This document shows, piece by piece, positions 28,865 to 39,935 of a stretch of 59,002 bases of DNA (position 1 is its first letter; each line of letters starts with the position of its first letter). The stretch comes from an uncultured Actinomycetes bacterium. GTDB taxonomy: Bacteria; Actinomycetota; Actinomycetes; Nanopelagicales; Nanopelagicaceae. The stretch is from assembly GCA_903825015.1 (NCBI GenBank), contig CAIJYZ010000023.1:1-59002 (forward strand). The letters are read 5' to 3'. The notes beneath the pieces are model-generated. The model ran no database searches, had not been told where the DNA came from, and was given only the letters and a program-made list of their open reading frames with translations. The translations under genes and the position numbers were made by a program.

Positions 28865-29777
28865 AGCCCGTCCAGCACCTTTGCAACATACTGAGCGCCT
28901 TTTATCACTTGTGCCATTCATCAGCGCCAATCAAGGAATTTCTCTCAAGGATCTGGCTGCAACCTTTAATGTCTCCGAATCACAAATGAGCGCTGATCTG
29001 ACAACTTTATGGATGTGCGGTCTTCCTGGATACACAGCTTTAGAGTTAATGGATCTCTCTTTTGAATCTGGCTTTGTCTCAATACGAAATGCTCAAACAC
29101 TCGAGAATCCCAGAACTCTCAACTTCGATGAAATCGTTGCACTGCTCATGGGATTAGATTTATTGAAGGAATCTCTAGATGCAGATTCCAACCTGCATGA
29201 AAAAATTGAGGTTTTGACTTCACGTCTTTCACAGAAATCGGGCATTGTTTCAAGGCTCCGCGCCACTAGTGATGTATCGAGCTCATTGCGTGCTCAAATA
29301 GAAAGCGCCCTTAGGTCGCAAAGTTCATTAGATATTTCCTATCATTCGTTGTACAACGACTCAGTCTCCGAACGTTTGGTTTCACCGTTGGAGGTGCGCA
29401 TTGAAAACGGCACGGAGTACCTCGTTGCCTTTTGCCATAACGCCGGTGCATTTCGAATTTTTCGGTTGGATAGAATTCTAAAATGTGTAGTTAAAGAGAA
29501 GGCACATATTCCGAAACAGGAGTCAAATTCCAATAATGGTCAGAGTTTAGAATTCACAATCAGAGTCAATAGCCGGTTGCGATTGATGAAAGAGAGGTTT
29601 GCAATACCTCACATTTCCACTTCCGATGAATATCAATCTCTTTCTTTTTCTCAACAATGGATAATTCGCAGCGTTTTTGGATCCTCAGGAAGTGTCCAAC
29701 TCATTGAACCAGCTAATTTAAGGGCCCAGATTGCCCAAAAGGCTCAACTGATACTGGATCGTTACCTAGCAAATTGA
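28857..29777 (+). CDS. pafC: PafC, WYL-domain transcriptional regulator (start 28857 preferred)
   Basis: LQHTERLLSLVPFISANQGISLKDLAATFNVSESQMSADLTTLWMCGLPGY; followed by tatA. Confidence 0.9.
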   Translation: MVKARPAPLQHTERLLSLVPFISANQGISLKDLAATFNVSESQMSADLTTLWMCGLPGYTALELMDLSFESGFVSIRNAQTLENPRTLNFDEIVALLMGLDLLKESLDADSNLHEKIEVLTSRLSQKSGIVSRLRATSDVSSSLRAQIESALRSQSSLDISYHSLYNDSVSERLVSPLEVRIENGTEYLVAFCHNAGAFRIFRLDRILKCVVKEKAHIPKQESNSNNGQSLEFTIRVNSRLRLMKERFAIPHISTSDEYQSLSFSQQWIIRSVFGSSGSVQLIEPANLRAQIAQKAQLILDRYLAN

Positions 29778-29853
29778 GTACGCCTAGCGTTTTCTGCTGC
29801 GCCTGAGGTAACCTTCTCACTTAGGTATTTTCCAACTGCAGGGAGTTCTAGCA

Positions 29854-30039
29854 ATGTTCTTACGTGAACCTAGCCATATTTTGATTCTTCTCATCGTTGT
29901 TCTTGTCCTCTTTGGTGCAAAGCGTCTTCCTGATTCAGCACGCTCTCTCGGTCGCTCCATGCGAATCTTCAAGAGCGAGATGAAGGAAATGACGGCTGAA
30001 GAGAAGAAGGCTGACGGCGAAACACCTACAGACAAATAA
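29854..30039 (+). CDS. tatA: Sec-independent translocase subunit TatA
   Basis: [42 protein letters not shown]. Confidence 0.95.
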   Translation: MFLREPSHILILLIVVLVLFGAKRLPDSARSLGRSMRIFKSEMKEMTAEEKKADGETPTDK

Positions 30040-30045
30040 CGCACG

Positions 30046-30861
30046 ATGGCGTCTTCTAAAGACGCGCGGATGCCATTACTAGATCATCTACGAGAACTTC
30101 GTAAGCGAGTAGTACGCGCATCTGTCGCGATTCTTCTTGCATCTGGTGTTGGTTGGTACTTCTACAATCCGATTATTACAAAGCTGGCTCTTCCTGTTTG
30201 CGATTTAGCAGCAGCCCAAAAGAGTGGAGCTACGCATTGTGGCTCGCTCTACATCAATGGCGTTTTAGGGCCGTTGAATCTGCAGATTAAGGTTGCACTT
30301 CTTGCTGGCGTAATTCTTTCGGCGCCTTACTGGCTCTTTCAATTATGGGGTTTCATCGCCCCTGGTTTACATCGTAAAGAGAAGCGCAACTCAGTTTTAT
30401 TTATTGCTTCTGCTACGCCTTTTTTTGCAATAGGTGCCACGCTTGGATATCTAGTGCTTCCTGTAGCGATAAAGGTTCTTTTTGGATTTACACCTAATGC
30501 TTTGTCGAACTTGGTTAAGTTTGATGACTACTTAGATTTTGTAATGAGAATTATTCTGCTCTTTGGTCTAGCTTTCGAACTTCCAATCTTCCTTGTCACT
30601 TTCAATCTCATCGGATTTCTGCGCGGTACTACAATTTTGCGTCCTTGGCGCATCTGGATCTTCTCAATCGTTCTCTTCACTGCCGCCTTTACACCTACTG
30701 CCGATCCGTTAACGATGATGCTTCTGGCTCTGCCACTTGTAATTCTCTACTTCATGGCTGGCGGCATAGCCCTCTTGGTCGATAAGCGGCGAGACAAACG
30801 TGCCGAAAAGATAGCGACGGGGCCAACATCCATTGATTCACCCGCACCTATCAGCGAATAG
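30046..30861 (+). CDS. tatC: Sec-independent translocase subunit TatC
   Basis: MPLLDHLRELRKRVVRASVAI, PYWLFQLWGFIAPGLHRKEKR, GLAFELPIFLVTFNLIG, TADPLTMMLLALPLVILY. Confidence 0.97.
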   Translation: MASSKDARMPLLDHLRELRKRVVRASVAILLASGVGWYFYNPIITKLALPVCDLAAAQKSGATHCGSLYINGVLGPLNLQIKVALLAGVILSAPYWLFQLWGFIAPGLHRKEKRNSVLFIASATPFFAIGATLGYLVLPVAIKVLFGFTPNALSNLVKFDDYLDFVMRIILLFGLAFELPIFLVTFNLIGFLRGTTILRPWRIWIFSIVLFTAAFTPTADPLTMMLLALPLVILYFMAGGIALLVDKRRDKRAEKIATGPTSIDSPAPISE

Positions 30862-30878
30862 TTAGATAGGGTCGGCGC

Positions 30879-31748
30879 ATGTGGGCCTTAGTAATAAACC
30901 CTGTTTCGGGTCAGGGGAAAGGCGCAACTCTTGGTACTTACGTTGCCGGTTATCTCAATGCGCGCGATATCTCATATGAAATTATCATTGGAAGAAATCA
31001 AGTAGATCAATCAGATTTGCTTTCAACCTTTATCGAAAAATATCCCGCTTGCGAGGGAGTTATAGCGGTCGGGGGAGATGGATTAATGCACTTAGTTTTG
31101 CAAAAAGTGACCCCCGCCCAAATACCTCTGATGGTGATTCCGGCCGGAACAGGAAATGATTTCGTTCGTACTTTAGGTTGGTCACTCACTGATATAGATG
31201 CACTTCTTGAATCGGTTTTGAATTCACCTCCTAGGCCCATGGATTTAGGTTTAGTCGATGGTGAGTGGTTTGGAGCCATTCTTTCAACTGGGTTTGATTC
31301 TATTGTCAATGAAAAAGCTAACTCCATGTCGTGGCCAAAGGGACCTAACAAGTACAACGTTGCAATAGCTATTGAGTTACCTAGATTTAAACCACGTCAT
31401 TATCAAATTGTTTTAGATGATCGAACAATTTCAACAGAAGCAATGCTTATTGCAGTTGCCAATGGCCGTTCATATGGTGGGGGAATGTTGGTTTGTCCTT
31501 CCGCTGATATTAACGATGGTTTCTTTGACGTAATGGTTCTTCATCCGATTAGTAAGTTGGAATTCGTCAAAGTATTCCCTCGAGTGTTCAAGGGAACGCA
31601 TGTAACTCACCCTGCCGTTGAAATTGTGCGCAGCAAGCGCGTTTCAATCACATCAGATGCTGTCGGTTATGCAGATGGAGAACGAGTTGGCCAGCTTCCT
31701 ATAACTGCTGAGTGCATACCTGGCGCCCTATCAACTTGGATGCCATGA
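30879..31748 (+). CDS. Diacylglycerol kinase family lipid kinase
   Basis: LVINPVSGQGKGATL, AVGGDGLMHLVLQ, VIPAGTGNDFVRTLG, GGGMLVCPSADINDGFFDV. Confidence 0.93.
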   Translation: MWALVINPVSGQGKGATLGTYVAGYLNARDISYEIIIGRNQVDQSDLLSTFIEKYPACEGVIAVGGDGLMHLVLQKVTPAQIPLMVIPAGTGNDFVRTLGWSLTDIDALLESVLNSPPRPMDLGLVDGEWFGAILSTGFDSIVNEKANSMSWPKGPNKYNVAIAIELPRFKPRHYQIVLDDRTISTEAMLIAVANGRSYGGGMLVCPSADINDGFFDVMVLHPISKLEFVKVFPRVFKGTHVTHPAVEIVRSKRVSITSDAVGYADGERVGQLPITAECIPGALSTWMP

Positions 31749-34120
31749 CAACTCCAGCAGAGAAGTTCGCTGCAGCTAAAGTTAGAAATAGATTCAAGGA
31801 AACCACTGCCTTCATTTCTAGTTTCAATTTTGAATTTGACCCATTCCAGATTGCAGCTTGCCATGCCGTTGAAGAGGGAAGCGGTGTCTTAGTCGCCGCC
31901 CCAACCGGTGCCGGCAAGACTGTCGTGGGAGAATTCGCAGCTCACCTTGCTTTGAAAATCGGAAAAAAATGTTTTTACACAACTCCAATCAAAGCTTTAT
32001 CAAATCAAAAATATTCAGAGTTTGTTGCTAAATTCGGGGAAGACAAAGTTGGCCTTCTAACTGGTGACACCAGCATCAATGGTGATGCCGATATCTTGGT
32101 CATGACGACTGAAGTTCTACGCAACATGCTTTATGCAGGATCAAGCACTCTCTCGAATTTGGGCTACGTAGTAATGGATGAAGTCCACTATTTAGCCGAT
32201 AAATTCCGCGGCGCGGTCTGGGAAGAAGTCCTTATTCATTTAATGGAGAGCGTTCAGGTCATTTCTCTCTCAGCGACAGTTTCTAATGCCGAAGAGTTTG
32301 GTGAATGGCTTGGCGAGGTTCGTGGAAATACTCAAGTAATTGTCAGTGAAATCAGGCCAATCCCTTTGTATCAGCATGTGCTGATCGGCAATCGCTTACT
32401 CGATCTTTTTGAAAAACCCGGACAAATCAACCCAGAGATTTTGCAACGCGAACGCGAGGCAGTACGTAAGGCCGCTATCAGCAAACATCGTCGTGGCAGA
32501 TATAACGAACCCTCAGATCGACTCACACGAGCAGACATCATTGAGAAACTTTCTCGTGAAAATCTTCTACCGGCTATAACCTTCATCTTTTCAAGAGTGG
32601 GCTGTGATGCTGCGGTAAAACAATGTCTACATGCCGGGCTTCGCCTAACAGATACAGAAGAGCGAAACGAGATTCGTGCAACTGCATTGAAATACACGCA
32701 AAACATCGCAGAAGAGGATTTAGAGGTTCTTGGATTTACAGAATGGTTAACTGCTCTCGAACGCGGAATTGCGGCACACCACGCTGGCTTGTTACCTAGT
32801 TTTAAGGGAGCAGTTGAGGATTTATTCCAGCGTGGTCTTGTCAAAGCGGTATTTGCAACTGAAACCCTTGCCCTCGGCATAAATATGCCAGCACGCACTG
32901 TGGTCTTAGAAAAACTAATTAAGTACAACGGTGAAGCACACGTACCTATTACCCCAGGTGAGTACACGCAATTAACAGGTCGTGCTGGACGTCGAGGAAT
33001 TGATATTGAAGGCAACGCCGTTATCCAATGGTCACCAACGGTCGATTCAGCTTCGGCGGCCGGACTTGCATCTACACGCACATATCCTTTGCGCTCATCT
33101 TTTGCACCCACTTACAACATGTCAATCAACTTGATAGCGCGTTTTGGACGCGAACGTGCCCGACGTTCGTTGGAATCTAGCTTTGCTCAGTTTCAAGCCG
33201 ACCGTGCCGTTGTAGGTTTATCGCGTCAGATACATAAAAATGACGCCGCAATCGAAGAACTTCTTGCACAAGTTAAGTGCCATCTAGGGGATTTCATAGA
33301 ATACGCCGCGATCCGTAGAGAAATTAAAGAAGTTGAAGTTCTGCTTTCTAAGCGAGACCAGAAGAAAACTTTTGATAATCGCCAACGCGCACGGTTGGAA
33401 GGTGATTTATCTGATCTTCGTAAAGCCATGCGCAACCATAGTTGTCACGGATGCAATGAACGCGAAGATCATGCTCGCTTAGCCGAGAGAGCCGGACGGT
33501 TAAATCGCGAAAATGATGGCTTGCGAACCCGTGTACAAAGTCGCACTCACGTGATTGCTAAAACCTTTGATCAAATTTGCCAAGTCTTAACCCATTTGGA
33601 GTACATAGAAGGGGAAAAGCCAACGGCGCAAGGCAAAATTCTTACCAAAATTTATGCAGAGTCAGATTTATTGTTGACTGAAGCTATTCGACGTGGGGTT
33701 CTTGATGAACTTAATGCGAGCGAATTGTTATCAGTTGTTTCAACAATGATTTTTGAATCCCGTAATGCAGATAATGTCTCTCCAAAAATGCCAAGCCCGC
33801 GAGTTTCTAGTGCATTAGCAGATGTCATTTCACTGTGGGCAGAACTTGAAGAGATTGAAACAGAGTATGGAGTTAAAACCCAACGCGAACCTGACGCTGG
33901 ATTCTGTTGGGTCTCATATCGATGGGCAAGTGGTAATTCATTGCAAAATGTTTTAAAAGGAACGGATATGTCTGTTGGGGATTTCGTTCGTTCCACCAAG
34001 CAACTTATAGACCTTCTCAATCAAATATCAGGTGCAAGTGAGAAACTTAGACCAATGTGTAAAGATGCCGTTAAGCGAATTGATAGGGGAGTAGTCGCAT
34101 TCCTCATGGGGGACTTATGA
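31745..34120 (+). CDS. helY: DEAD/DEAH (Ski2/Mtr4-like) helicase HelY
   Basis: VAAPTGAGKTVVGEFA, VVMDEVHYLADKFRGAVWEEV, SLSATVSNAEEFGEWLG, LTGRAGRRGIDIEGNAV; ATGA overlap with upstream gene. Confidence 0.93.
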   Translation: MTTPAEKFAAAKVRNRFKETTAFISSFNFEFDPFQIAACHAVEEGSGVLVAAPTGAGKTVVGEFAAHLALKIGKKCFYTTPIKALSNQKYSEFVAKFGEDKVGLLTGDTSINGDADILVMTTEVLRNMLYAGSSTLSNLGYVVMDEVHYLADKFRGAVWEEVLIHLMESVQVISLSATVSNAEEFGEWLGEVRGNTQVIVSEIRPIPLYQHVLIGNRLLDLFEKPGQINPEILQREREAVRKAAISKHRRGRYNEPSDRLTRADIIEKLSRENLLPAITFIFSRVGCDAAVKQCLHAGLRLTDTEERNEIRATALKYTQNIAEEDLEVLGFTEWLTALERGIAAHHAGLLPSFKGAVEDLFQRGLVKAVFATETLALGINMPARTVVLEKLIKYNGEAHVPITPGEYTQLTGRAGRRGIDIEGNAVIQWSPTVDSASAAGLASTRTYPLRSSFAPTYNMSINLIARFGRERARRSLESSFAQFQADRAVVGLSRQIHKNDAAIEELLAQVKCHLGDFIEYAAIRREIKEVEVLLSKRDQKKTFDNRQRARLEGDLSDLRKAMRNHSCHGCNEREDHARLAERAGRLNRENDGLRTRVQSRTHVIAKTFDQICQVLTHLEYIEGEKPTAQGKILTKIYAESDLLLTEAIRRGVLDELNASELLSVVSTMIFESRNADNVSPKMPSPRVSSALADVISLWAELEEIETEYGVKTQREPDAGFCWVSYRWASGNSLQNVLKGTDMSVGDFVRSTKQLIDLLNQISGASEKLRPMCKDAVKRIDRGVVAFLMGDL

Positions 34121-35019
34121 CGTTAATGCTTCTCGATAGTGCCTCGCTTTGGTATCGCGCTTACTATGGAATGCCAGATACATTGGTTGCCCCAGATGGA
34201 ACTCCTGTAAATGCTATTCGCGGATATATCGATATGACTGCGCGACTTATTTCAGTTTATAAACCTAATCGCATCGTGGCCTGTCTAGATGGAGATTGGC
34301 GACCAAGTTGGCGCGTGGAATTATTTCCTGATTACAAAGCCAATCGCCTAGAAGAGGAGGGGGATGAGGAAGAAGAGCCAGAGACCCTAACTCCGCAGAT
34401 TCCAATTCTCCTTGATTTACTTGATCTCTTTGGAATTCCTGTTGTAGGCGTAGATGACTTTGAAGCCGATGACGTCATGGCAACCTATGCCGAGATAGAA
34501 AAAGGCCCCATCCGAATTGTCACAGGTGATCGCGACCTGTTTCAAATGGTCGATGATAAACGCGATATAAAAGTTGTTTACCTTGCCAAAGGAATATCAC
34601 AACATGACTTAGTCGACAATGCATATGTCGAAAACAAATATGCAATTCCGGGAGATCGTTACGCACTTTTTGCAATGTTTAGAGGTGACCCTTCAGATGG
34701 ATTGCCCGGTGTTAAAGGAATAGGTGAAAAAGGTGCAGCGGTCATTGCAAATGCATTTGCAAATGTTGATGAAGCCTTAGCTGGTGCACATGCAGCTCAT
34801 GAAGCCTTACCACCGGCACTTGCTAAGAAGATTATTGCTGGGGCTGAATATTTGAAAATTGCGCCAACAGTTGTTCAGGTTGCTAGAAATGCGCCCTTAC
34901 CGACCGTGAATCTGGCGATGCCAAAAGCACCAAATGACTTATCAGCAATTTATCAATTCAAGGAGCGCTACGGATTAGGTGCCAGCGTTGATCGTTTGAT
35001 CAGTGCATTAGGTTGGTAA
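34117..35019 (+). CDS. 5'-3' exonuclease (Pol I N-domain-like)
   Basis: MLLDSASLWYRAYYGMP, VACLDGDWRPSWRVELFPDYKANR, DFEADDVMATYA, VTGDRDLFQMV, GDPSDGLPGVKGIGEKGAA. Confidence 0.93.
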   Translation: MTLMLLDSASLWYRAYYGMPDTLVAPDGTPVNAIRGYIDMTARLISVYKPNRIVACLDGDWRPSWRVELFPDYKANRLEEEGDEEEEPETLTPQIPILLDLLDLFGIPVVGVDDFEADDVMATYAEIEKGPIRIVTGDRDLFQMVDDKRDIKVVYLAKGISQHDLVDNAYVENKYAIPGDRYALFAMFRGDPSDGLPGVKGIGEKGAAVIANAFANVDEALAGAHAAHEALPPALAKKIIAGAEYLKIAPTVVQVARNAPLPTVNLAMPKAPNDLSAIYQFKERYGLGASVDRLISALGW

Positions 35020-36386
35020 GTATTTTCCTCTCCATTATTAGTGGAGCTTTCTTGTCTGCAGCCTTTGCTCCAATTGGTAAATGGTGGCTTGCGCCGATTG
35101 CGATATCGATTCATATATTTGCAATAAATCGCAGCGAACGAAAAGCCGTGATAGCTTTTGTATTTGGACTTTCTGCCAATCTTTTCTTATTGCATTGGAC
35201 AAGCATCTACGTAGGTTCTACTCCTTGGCTAATTCTTAGCTTCGGCTTAGCATTTTTCTATCTACCGCTAGCACTCGTTGGACGCTGGGGGATCGGTGCT
35301 TATCCTCTTATATTTTTGATACTGGAAGAGATACGAAATCATTTTCCTTTTGGTGGTTTTGGTTGGGCACGGATTGCATATTCACAGGCCGATGCTCCAT
35401 ATTCAATTTTTGCGCGATACGGGGGAGCGGCAGGTTTAACAGCGATCGTTCTTCTCTTAGCTTTATTTATATTTAGAGTGAGCCAACATCGAGCACAGTA
35501 TTGGATTCTTATCCCACTATTTGCAATCTTTATTCCAGTTAATGTTGCTAGTCAATCATCAACTAGCGCACTACTTATTCAAGGAAATGTTCCTGCGTAT
35601 GGATTAGATTTTAATGCGCGTGCAACGCAAGTCTTTTTCAATCATGTTAAAGAGAGTCAAAAAGCCCTTGTTCAATATCCAAATGTTGATTTTCTTTTAT
35701 GGCCTGAAAATGCCGTTGATGTTGATCCATTTACTAACGACCAAGTCGCTCAGGCTTTAGATTCATTTACACAACCAATGATTGTGGGGGCAATTGTTAA
35801 TGAAAATACGAAATTGCTAAATACATCAATATTGTGGACAAATAAGGTACAAACTGTCTACGCAAAACAGCACCTAACGCCTTTCGGTGAATACATTCCA
35901 CTGAGGTCGTTAGCATCAAAAATCTCACCATTAACTGAGGAAGTTACCGACTTTTCACCTGGGGATCATCCTGTTTTCTTTACAGTTGGTCGAGCAAGAA
36001 TCGCTCCAATTATCTGTTACGAACTAATCGATGATTCGATTGTGCGAAATGCCGCCGAAGGCTCGAATTTATTGGCCGTGCAAACAAACAGTGCAACTTT
36101 TGGAAAATCAGCAGAAAGTGCTCAACAATTGTCGATAACTAGAATCCGAGCTATCGAACATTCACGAAATATTCTCTCCGTTTCAACAACGGGATATTCA
36201 GCGGTTATTGATTACCAAGGCCATGTTGTTCAATCAACAAAAATGGGCGTTGCAGATCATTTATATGCCAAAGTTGGGTTAATTAATGAACAATCACCTA
36301 GAGATAGATATGGAGATTGGAGCTTAGTAATGGTTCTGATCTGGCTGCTGATAGTTTCCCGTCGAGTATATGTATATCGCCGATAA
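35013..36386 (+). CDS. lnt: Apolipoprotein N-acyltransferase (exact start uncertain)
   Basis: GAFLSAAFAPIGKWWLAPIA, LLIQGNVPAYGLDF, LLWPENAVDVDPF, KQHLTPFGEYIPLR, APIICYELI. Confidence 0.92.
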   Translation: MVSIFLSIISGAFLSAAFAPIGKWWLAPIAISIHIFAINRSERKAVIAFVFGLSANLFLLHWTSIYVGSTPWLILSFGLAFFYLPLALVGRWGIGAYPLIFLILEEIRNHFPFGGFGWARIAYSQADAPYSIFARYGGAAGLTAIVLLLALFIFRVSQHRAQYWILIPLFAIFIPVNVASQSSTSALLIQGNVPAYGLDFNARATQVFFNHVKESQKALVQYPNVDFLLWPENAVDVDPFTNDQVAQALDSFTQPMIVGAIVNENTKLLNTSILWTNKVQTVYAKQHLTPFGEYIPLRSLASKISPLTEEVTDFSPGDHPVFFTVGRARIAPIICYELIDDSIVRNAAEGSNLLAVQTNSATFGKSAESAQQLSITRIRAIEHSRNILSVSTTGYSAVIDYQGHVVQSTKMGVADHLYAKVGLINEQSPRDRYGDWSLVMVLIWLLIVSRRVYVYRR

Positions 36387-36402
36387 GTTACATTATGTAA
36401 AG

Positions 36403-39273
36403 TTATGCGAATTCAGATATTGGAGGACATGAACAGATTAGGTTCCTATCCCCGTAAGCCCCATCGATGCGTCCAACTGTTGGCCAGTATTTACCTTGCA
36501 TCCCGATGATTTCTCCGCTTACAAGGCCATTACGCACCGATGGAAGGCCACCAACTTCACGCGAATAAACATGATCCCACTGGCTACTGACAATGGCTTC
36601 AATTGTGTGTGGTGCGTGATGAAGTGCTGAATCGCCAACGGCAATCTTGCCATCGATAATCTCCTGAATTTCGCCGTGAATAGCGGTCATCGCAGCAATA
36701 AAACGGTCGATTTCGGCGATATCTTCACTCTCGGTCGGTTCGATCATCAAAGTTCCTGAAACCGGAAAGCTCATGGTTGGGGCGTGGAAACCGTAATCCA
36801 TTAAACGTTTGGCGATGTCATCCACGGTAACGCCACTGATTTTAGTTATCTCGCGCAAATCCAAGATGCATTCATGCGCCACTCGCCCATGTTCACCTGT
36901 ATAGAGAACAGGGAAATAAGGATTGAGCTTTGCCGCCATGTAGTTGGCCGACAAAATGGCAACTGATGTGGCAAGAGTTAAGCCCTCTCCACCCATCATT
37001 CGAATATATGCCCAAGAAATTGGCAAGATGCTTGCCGAACCAAATGGAGCCGCACTGATAGGCCCAGGTCCGCTCGCAGGCCCCGCTAACTCATCGAGTG
37101 GGTGGTTAGGCAAAAATGGCGCAAGGTGAGCTCTGCAAATAACAGGACCAACTCCTGGTCCCCCGCCTCCGTGAGGGATGCAGAAAGTTTTGTGCAAATT
37201 AAGGTGAGAAACATCTGCGCCAAACTTTCCTGGTTGAGCTAAACCAACAAGTGCATTCAAATTAGCGCCATCAACATAAACCTGGCCTCCAGCATCATGT
37301 ACCAAACCGCAAAGTTCGGTAATCGCAGATTCAAAGACTCCATGTGTAGATGGATACGTCACCATGATCGCCGCCAAATCAGAAGAATATTGTGCAATTT
37401 TCGCTTTTAAATCATCGATGCTTACATTTCCATGTTCATCACATTCGACAACTACAACTTTCATTCCAGCCATCACTGCACTTGCAGCATTGGTTCCATG
37501 GGCAGATGAAGGAATCAAGCAGATTGTGCGCCCAGAATCACCACGTGAATCATGGTAATTGCGAATAGCAAGTAGACCCGCAAACTCTCCTTGGCTGCCG
37601 GCATTTGGCTGCAAAGAGACAGCGTCGTATCCGGTAATTTTTACTAACCAATCAGAAAGTTCGGCAATCAACTGGCGTGATCCCGCGCTTTGAAAAGCTG
37701 GGGCAAATGGATGAAGTGATGAAAACTCCGGCCACGTTACCGCTTCCATCTCGGTCGTTGCATTTAGTTTCATTGTGCATGAACCCAAAGGAATCATTGT
37801 GCGATCCAAAGCCAAATCGCGATCCGATAAAGTTCTCAAATATCTCAACATAGATGTTTCAGAACGCAAAGTATTGAAAATTGGATGCGTTAAGAATGAA
37901 GAAGTACGAGATAAATTAGTTGGGATGCTGGAGCCTTCAGATGTCGCCTCTCCCCCGCTAAAGATGCTGTACAGATCATTTAGCAGCTTTGAATCAGTTG
38001 CCTCATCTAGTGAAACACCCACATGAGTTGCATCGATTTCTCTGAGGTTGATCCTCTTTGCTTGTGCTGCCTGATGAATGCTTGCGGCATCCTTAACTTC
38101 GATGGTTAAAGTGTCAAAATAAGTTGCATTGACAACTTTATGACCCGCTGCAGTTACGGCATGCGCCAATGAGATTGTTTGAAAGTTAATTCGCTTGGCG
38201 ATAATTTTTAGCCCTGCCGGACCATGCCACATTGCATAGAAAGCACTCATGACTGCCAGCAATACCTGCGCAGTACAAATATTACTTGTGGCCTTATCGC
38301 GTCGAATATGTTGTTCGCGAGTTTGTAGCGCTAAACGAAACGCTGGATTGCCATGTGTATCAAGACTTTGACCAATCAAGCGTCCAGGTAGAGAACGTTC
38401 CAATCCATTGCGCACAGACATGAAACCTGCGTGCGGTCCTCCAAATCCCATTGGAACACCAAAACGTTGAGCCGATCCAACTGCAATATCTGCACCCCAC
38501 TCCCCTGGAGGCGTGATTATTGTTAGTGCAAGAAGATCTGTAGCAGCAATGAGCAGAGCTTCTTTGGAATGTACCCACGTAGCAAGTTCTCGATAGTCAT
38601 TTATTTCTCCACGAGTATTTGGATACTGAACCAATACTCCGAAAACTTCAGAGTTGGACGGTAACGTTGATAAATCAACAACTTCAACAACAATTCCTTG
38701 TGGCTTTGCGCGAGTTTGAACAACTGCAATTGTTTGCGGATGTACTTGAGCATCAATTAGAAAAACTGCGGAATCGCTTCCTTTATAAACACGTCTTGCC
38801 AATGTCATGGCTTCGGCAGCAGCAGTTCCTTCATCAAGCATCGATGCATTGGCAATTGGCAATCCAGTTAAATCGCAAACGGCGGTTTGAAATGCAAAGA
38901 GTGCTTCAAGTCGCCCTTGCGAAATCTCTGGTTGGTATGGTGTGTAAGCCGTGTACCAGGCAGGATTTTCCAGAACATTTCGAAGTACAACGGCAGGTGT
39001 GATTGTTCCGTAGTAGCCAGTGCCTATTAACGAACGAAATACTTGATTCTTATCAGCTAAGGCACGTAGTTCGGCAATTGCTTCAACTTCGGTTAGCGCT
39101 TCGGGCAATGTCTGACTTAATTTCTTGGCAATCGAAATATTTTCTGGCACTACGTCTTTAATGAAGTCAGCCATCGATGAATAACCTAACTCCATCAACA
39201 TTGTCTGCGCTTGATCCTCGGACGGACCAATATGTCGACGTGAAAATGCGTCGTAATCAACCATGACAAACAT
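36403..39273 (-). CDS. gcvP: Glycine dehydrogenase (aminomethyl-transferring), P-protein (start 39264 or 39273)
   Basis: [69 protein letters not shown]. Confidence 0.98.
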   Translation of the reverse strand: MFVMVDYDAFSRRHIGPSEDQAQTMLMELGYSSMADFIKDVVPENISIAKKLSQTLPEALTEVEAIAELRALADKNQVFRSLIGTGYYGTITPAVVLRNVLENPAWYTAYTPYQPEISQGRLEALFAFQTAVCDLTGLPIANASMLDEGTAAAEAMTLARRVYKGSDSAVFLIDAQVHPQTIAVVQTRAKPQGIVVEVVDLSTLPSNSEVFGVLVQYPNTRGEINDYRELATWVHSKEALLIAATDLLALTIITPPGEWGADIAVGSAQRFGVPMGFGGPHAGFMSVRNGLERSLPGRLIGQSLDTHGNPAFRLALQTREQHIRRDKATSNICTAQVLLAVMSAFYAMWHGPAGLKIIAKRINFQTISLAHAVTAAGHKVVNATYFDTLTIEVKDAASIHQAAQAKRINLREIDATHVGVSLDEATDSKLLNDLYSIFSGGEATSEGSSIPTNLSRTSSFLTHPIFNTLRSETSMLRYLRTLSDRDLALDRTMIPLGSCTMKLNATTEMEAVTWPEFSSLHPFAPAFQSAGSRQLIAELSDWLVKITGYDAVSLQPNAGSQGEFAGLLAIRNYHDSRGDSGRTICLIPSSAHGTNAASAVMAGMKVVVVECDEHGNVSIDDLKAKIAQYSSDLAAIMVTYPSTHGVFESAITELCGLVHDAGGQVYVDGANLNALVGLAQPGKFGADVSHLNLHKTFCIPHGGGGPGVGPVICRAHLAPFLPNHPLDELAGPASGPGPISAAPFGSASILPISWAYIRMMGGEGLTLATSVAILSANYMAAKLNPYFPVLYTGEHGRVAHECILDLREITKISGVTVDDIAKRLMDYGFHAPTMSFPVSGTLMIEPTESEDIAEIDRFIAAMTAIHGEIQEIIDGKIAVGDSALHHAPHTIEAIVSSQWDHVYSREVGGLPSVRNGLVSGEIIGMQGKYWPTVGRIDGAYGDRNLICSCPPISEFA

Positions 39274-39287
39274 CCCCTACCCATTGA

Positions 39288-39307
39288 ACAGGTCCTCTTG
39301 GGCCTGT
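39288..39307 (-). promoter_or_regulatory. Hairpin in the gcvP leader just upstream of the Shine-Dalgarno
   Basis: Minus strand ACAGGCCC-AAGA-GGACCTGT: 8-position stem with one mismatch and a tetraloop. Confidence 0.35.
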
Positions 39308-39328
39308 ATGAGTTAAGAATATGGGCTT

Positions 39329-39886
39329 TTAAGCGCCTTTGCTCTTACGACGAAGAGAAAGTTCATCGTTAGATTCGACACCCACAACTTGAGCACTAAT
39401 CTCACCCTGTAGTAATGAGAGAGAACCTTCGACCTCATGCCACACCTTGCCAACTGCAATTCCAAAAACTCCCTGACCGCCTGCAAGTAAATCGATAATT
39501 TCATCTGGACTTGCACACTCATAGATAGATGCGCCATCACTCATCAACGTCATTGATTCAAGTTCAGTGACTCCCCTGCCGCGAAGGTGATCAACGGCTG
39601 TGCGAATATTTTGCAAGGAAACACCAGCATCTAGTAATCGCTTCACAATCTTTAAAACAAGAATGTCGCGAAATCCATACAGGCGTTGAGTTCCTGAACC
39701 ACTGGCATTTCGAATTCCTGGTTCAACTAAACCTGTGCGCGCCCAATAATCTAGCTGGCGATACGTTATACCTGCGGCTGAACATGCAGTAGCGCCGCGG
39801 TAGCCAATCTCTAATTCCTGGGAAGTCACGGGGAAACTCGTTTCTCTTGGGGAGTGATGCAAATGTAGGCCAGTGTCTCTACTCAT
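39329..39886 (-). CDS. MerR family transcriptional regulator (Rv1830-like)
   Basis: GITYRQLDYWARTGLVEPGIRNASGSGTQRLYGFRDILVLKIVKRLLDAGVSLQNIRTAVDHLR. Confidence 0.9.
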   Translation of the reverse strand: MSRDTGLHLHHSPRETSFPVTSQELEIGYRGATACSAAGITYRQLDYWARTGLVEPGIRNASGSGTQRLYGFRDILVLKIVKRLLDAGVSLQNIRTAVDHLRGRGVTELESMTLMSDGASIYECASPDEIIDLLAGGQGVFGIAVGKVWHEVEGSLSLLQGEISAQVVGVESNDELSLRRKSKGA

Positions 39887-39935
39887 TCAATGACCGACAC
39901 GGTCGAAACCTCTACTTGAGATTGAGGGTTTACCC

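Noticed and set aside
32371-33111. 246-aa minus-strand ORF inside helY
   Set aside because: Shadow ORF antisense to a well-supported helicase; low-complexity Ser/Arg composition and no recognisable domain
39274-39328. Glycine riboswitch upstream of gcvP
   Set aside because: The leader is only about 55 nt and lacks the conserved glycine aptamer cores; only a simple hairpin is visible
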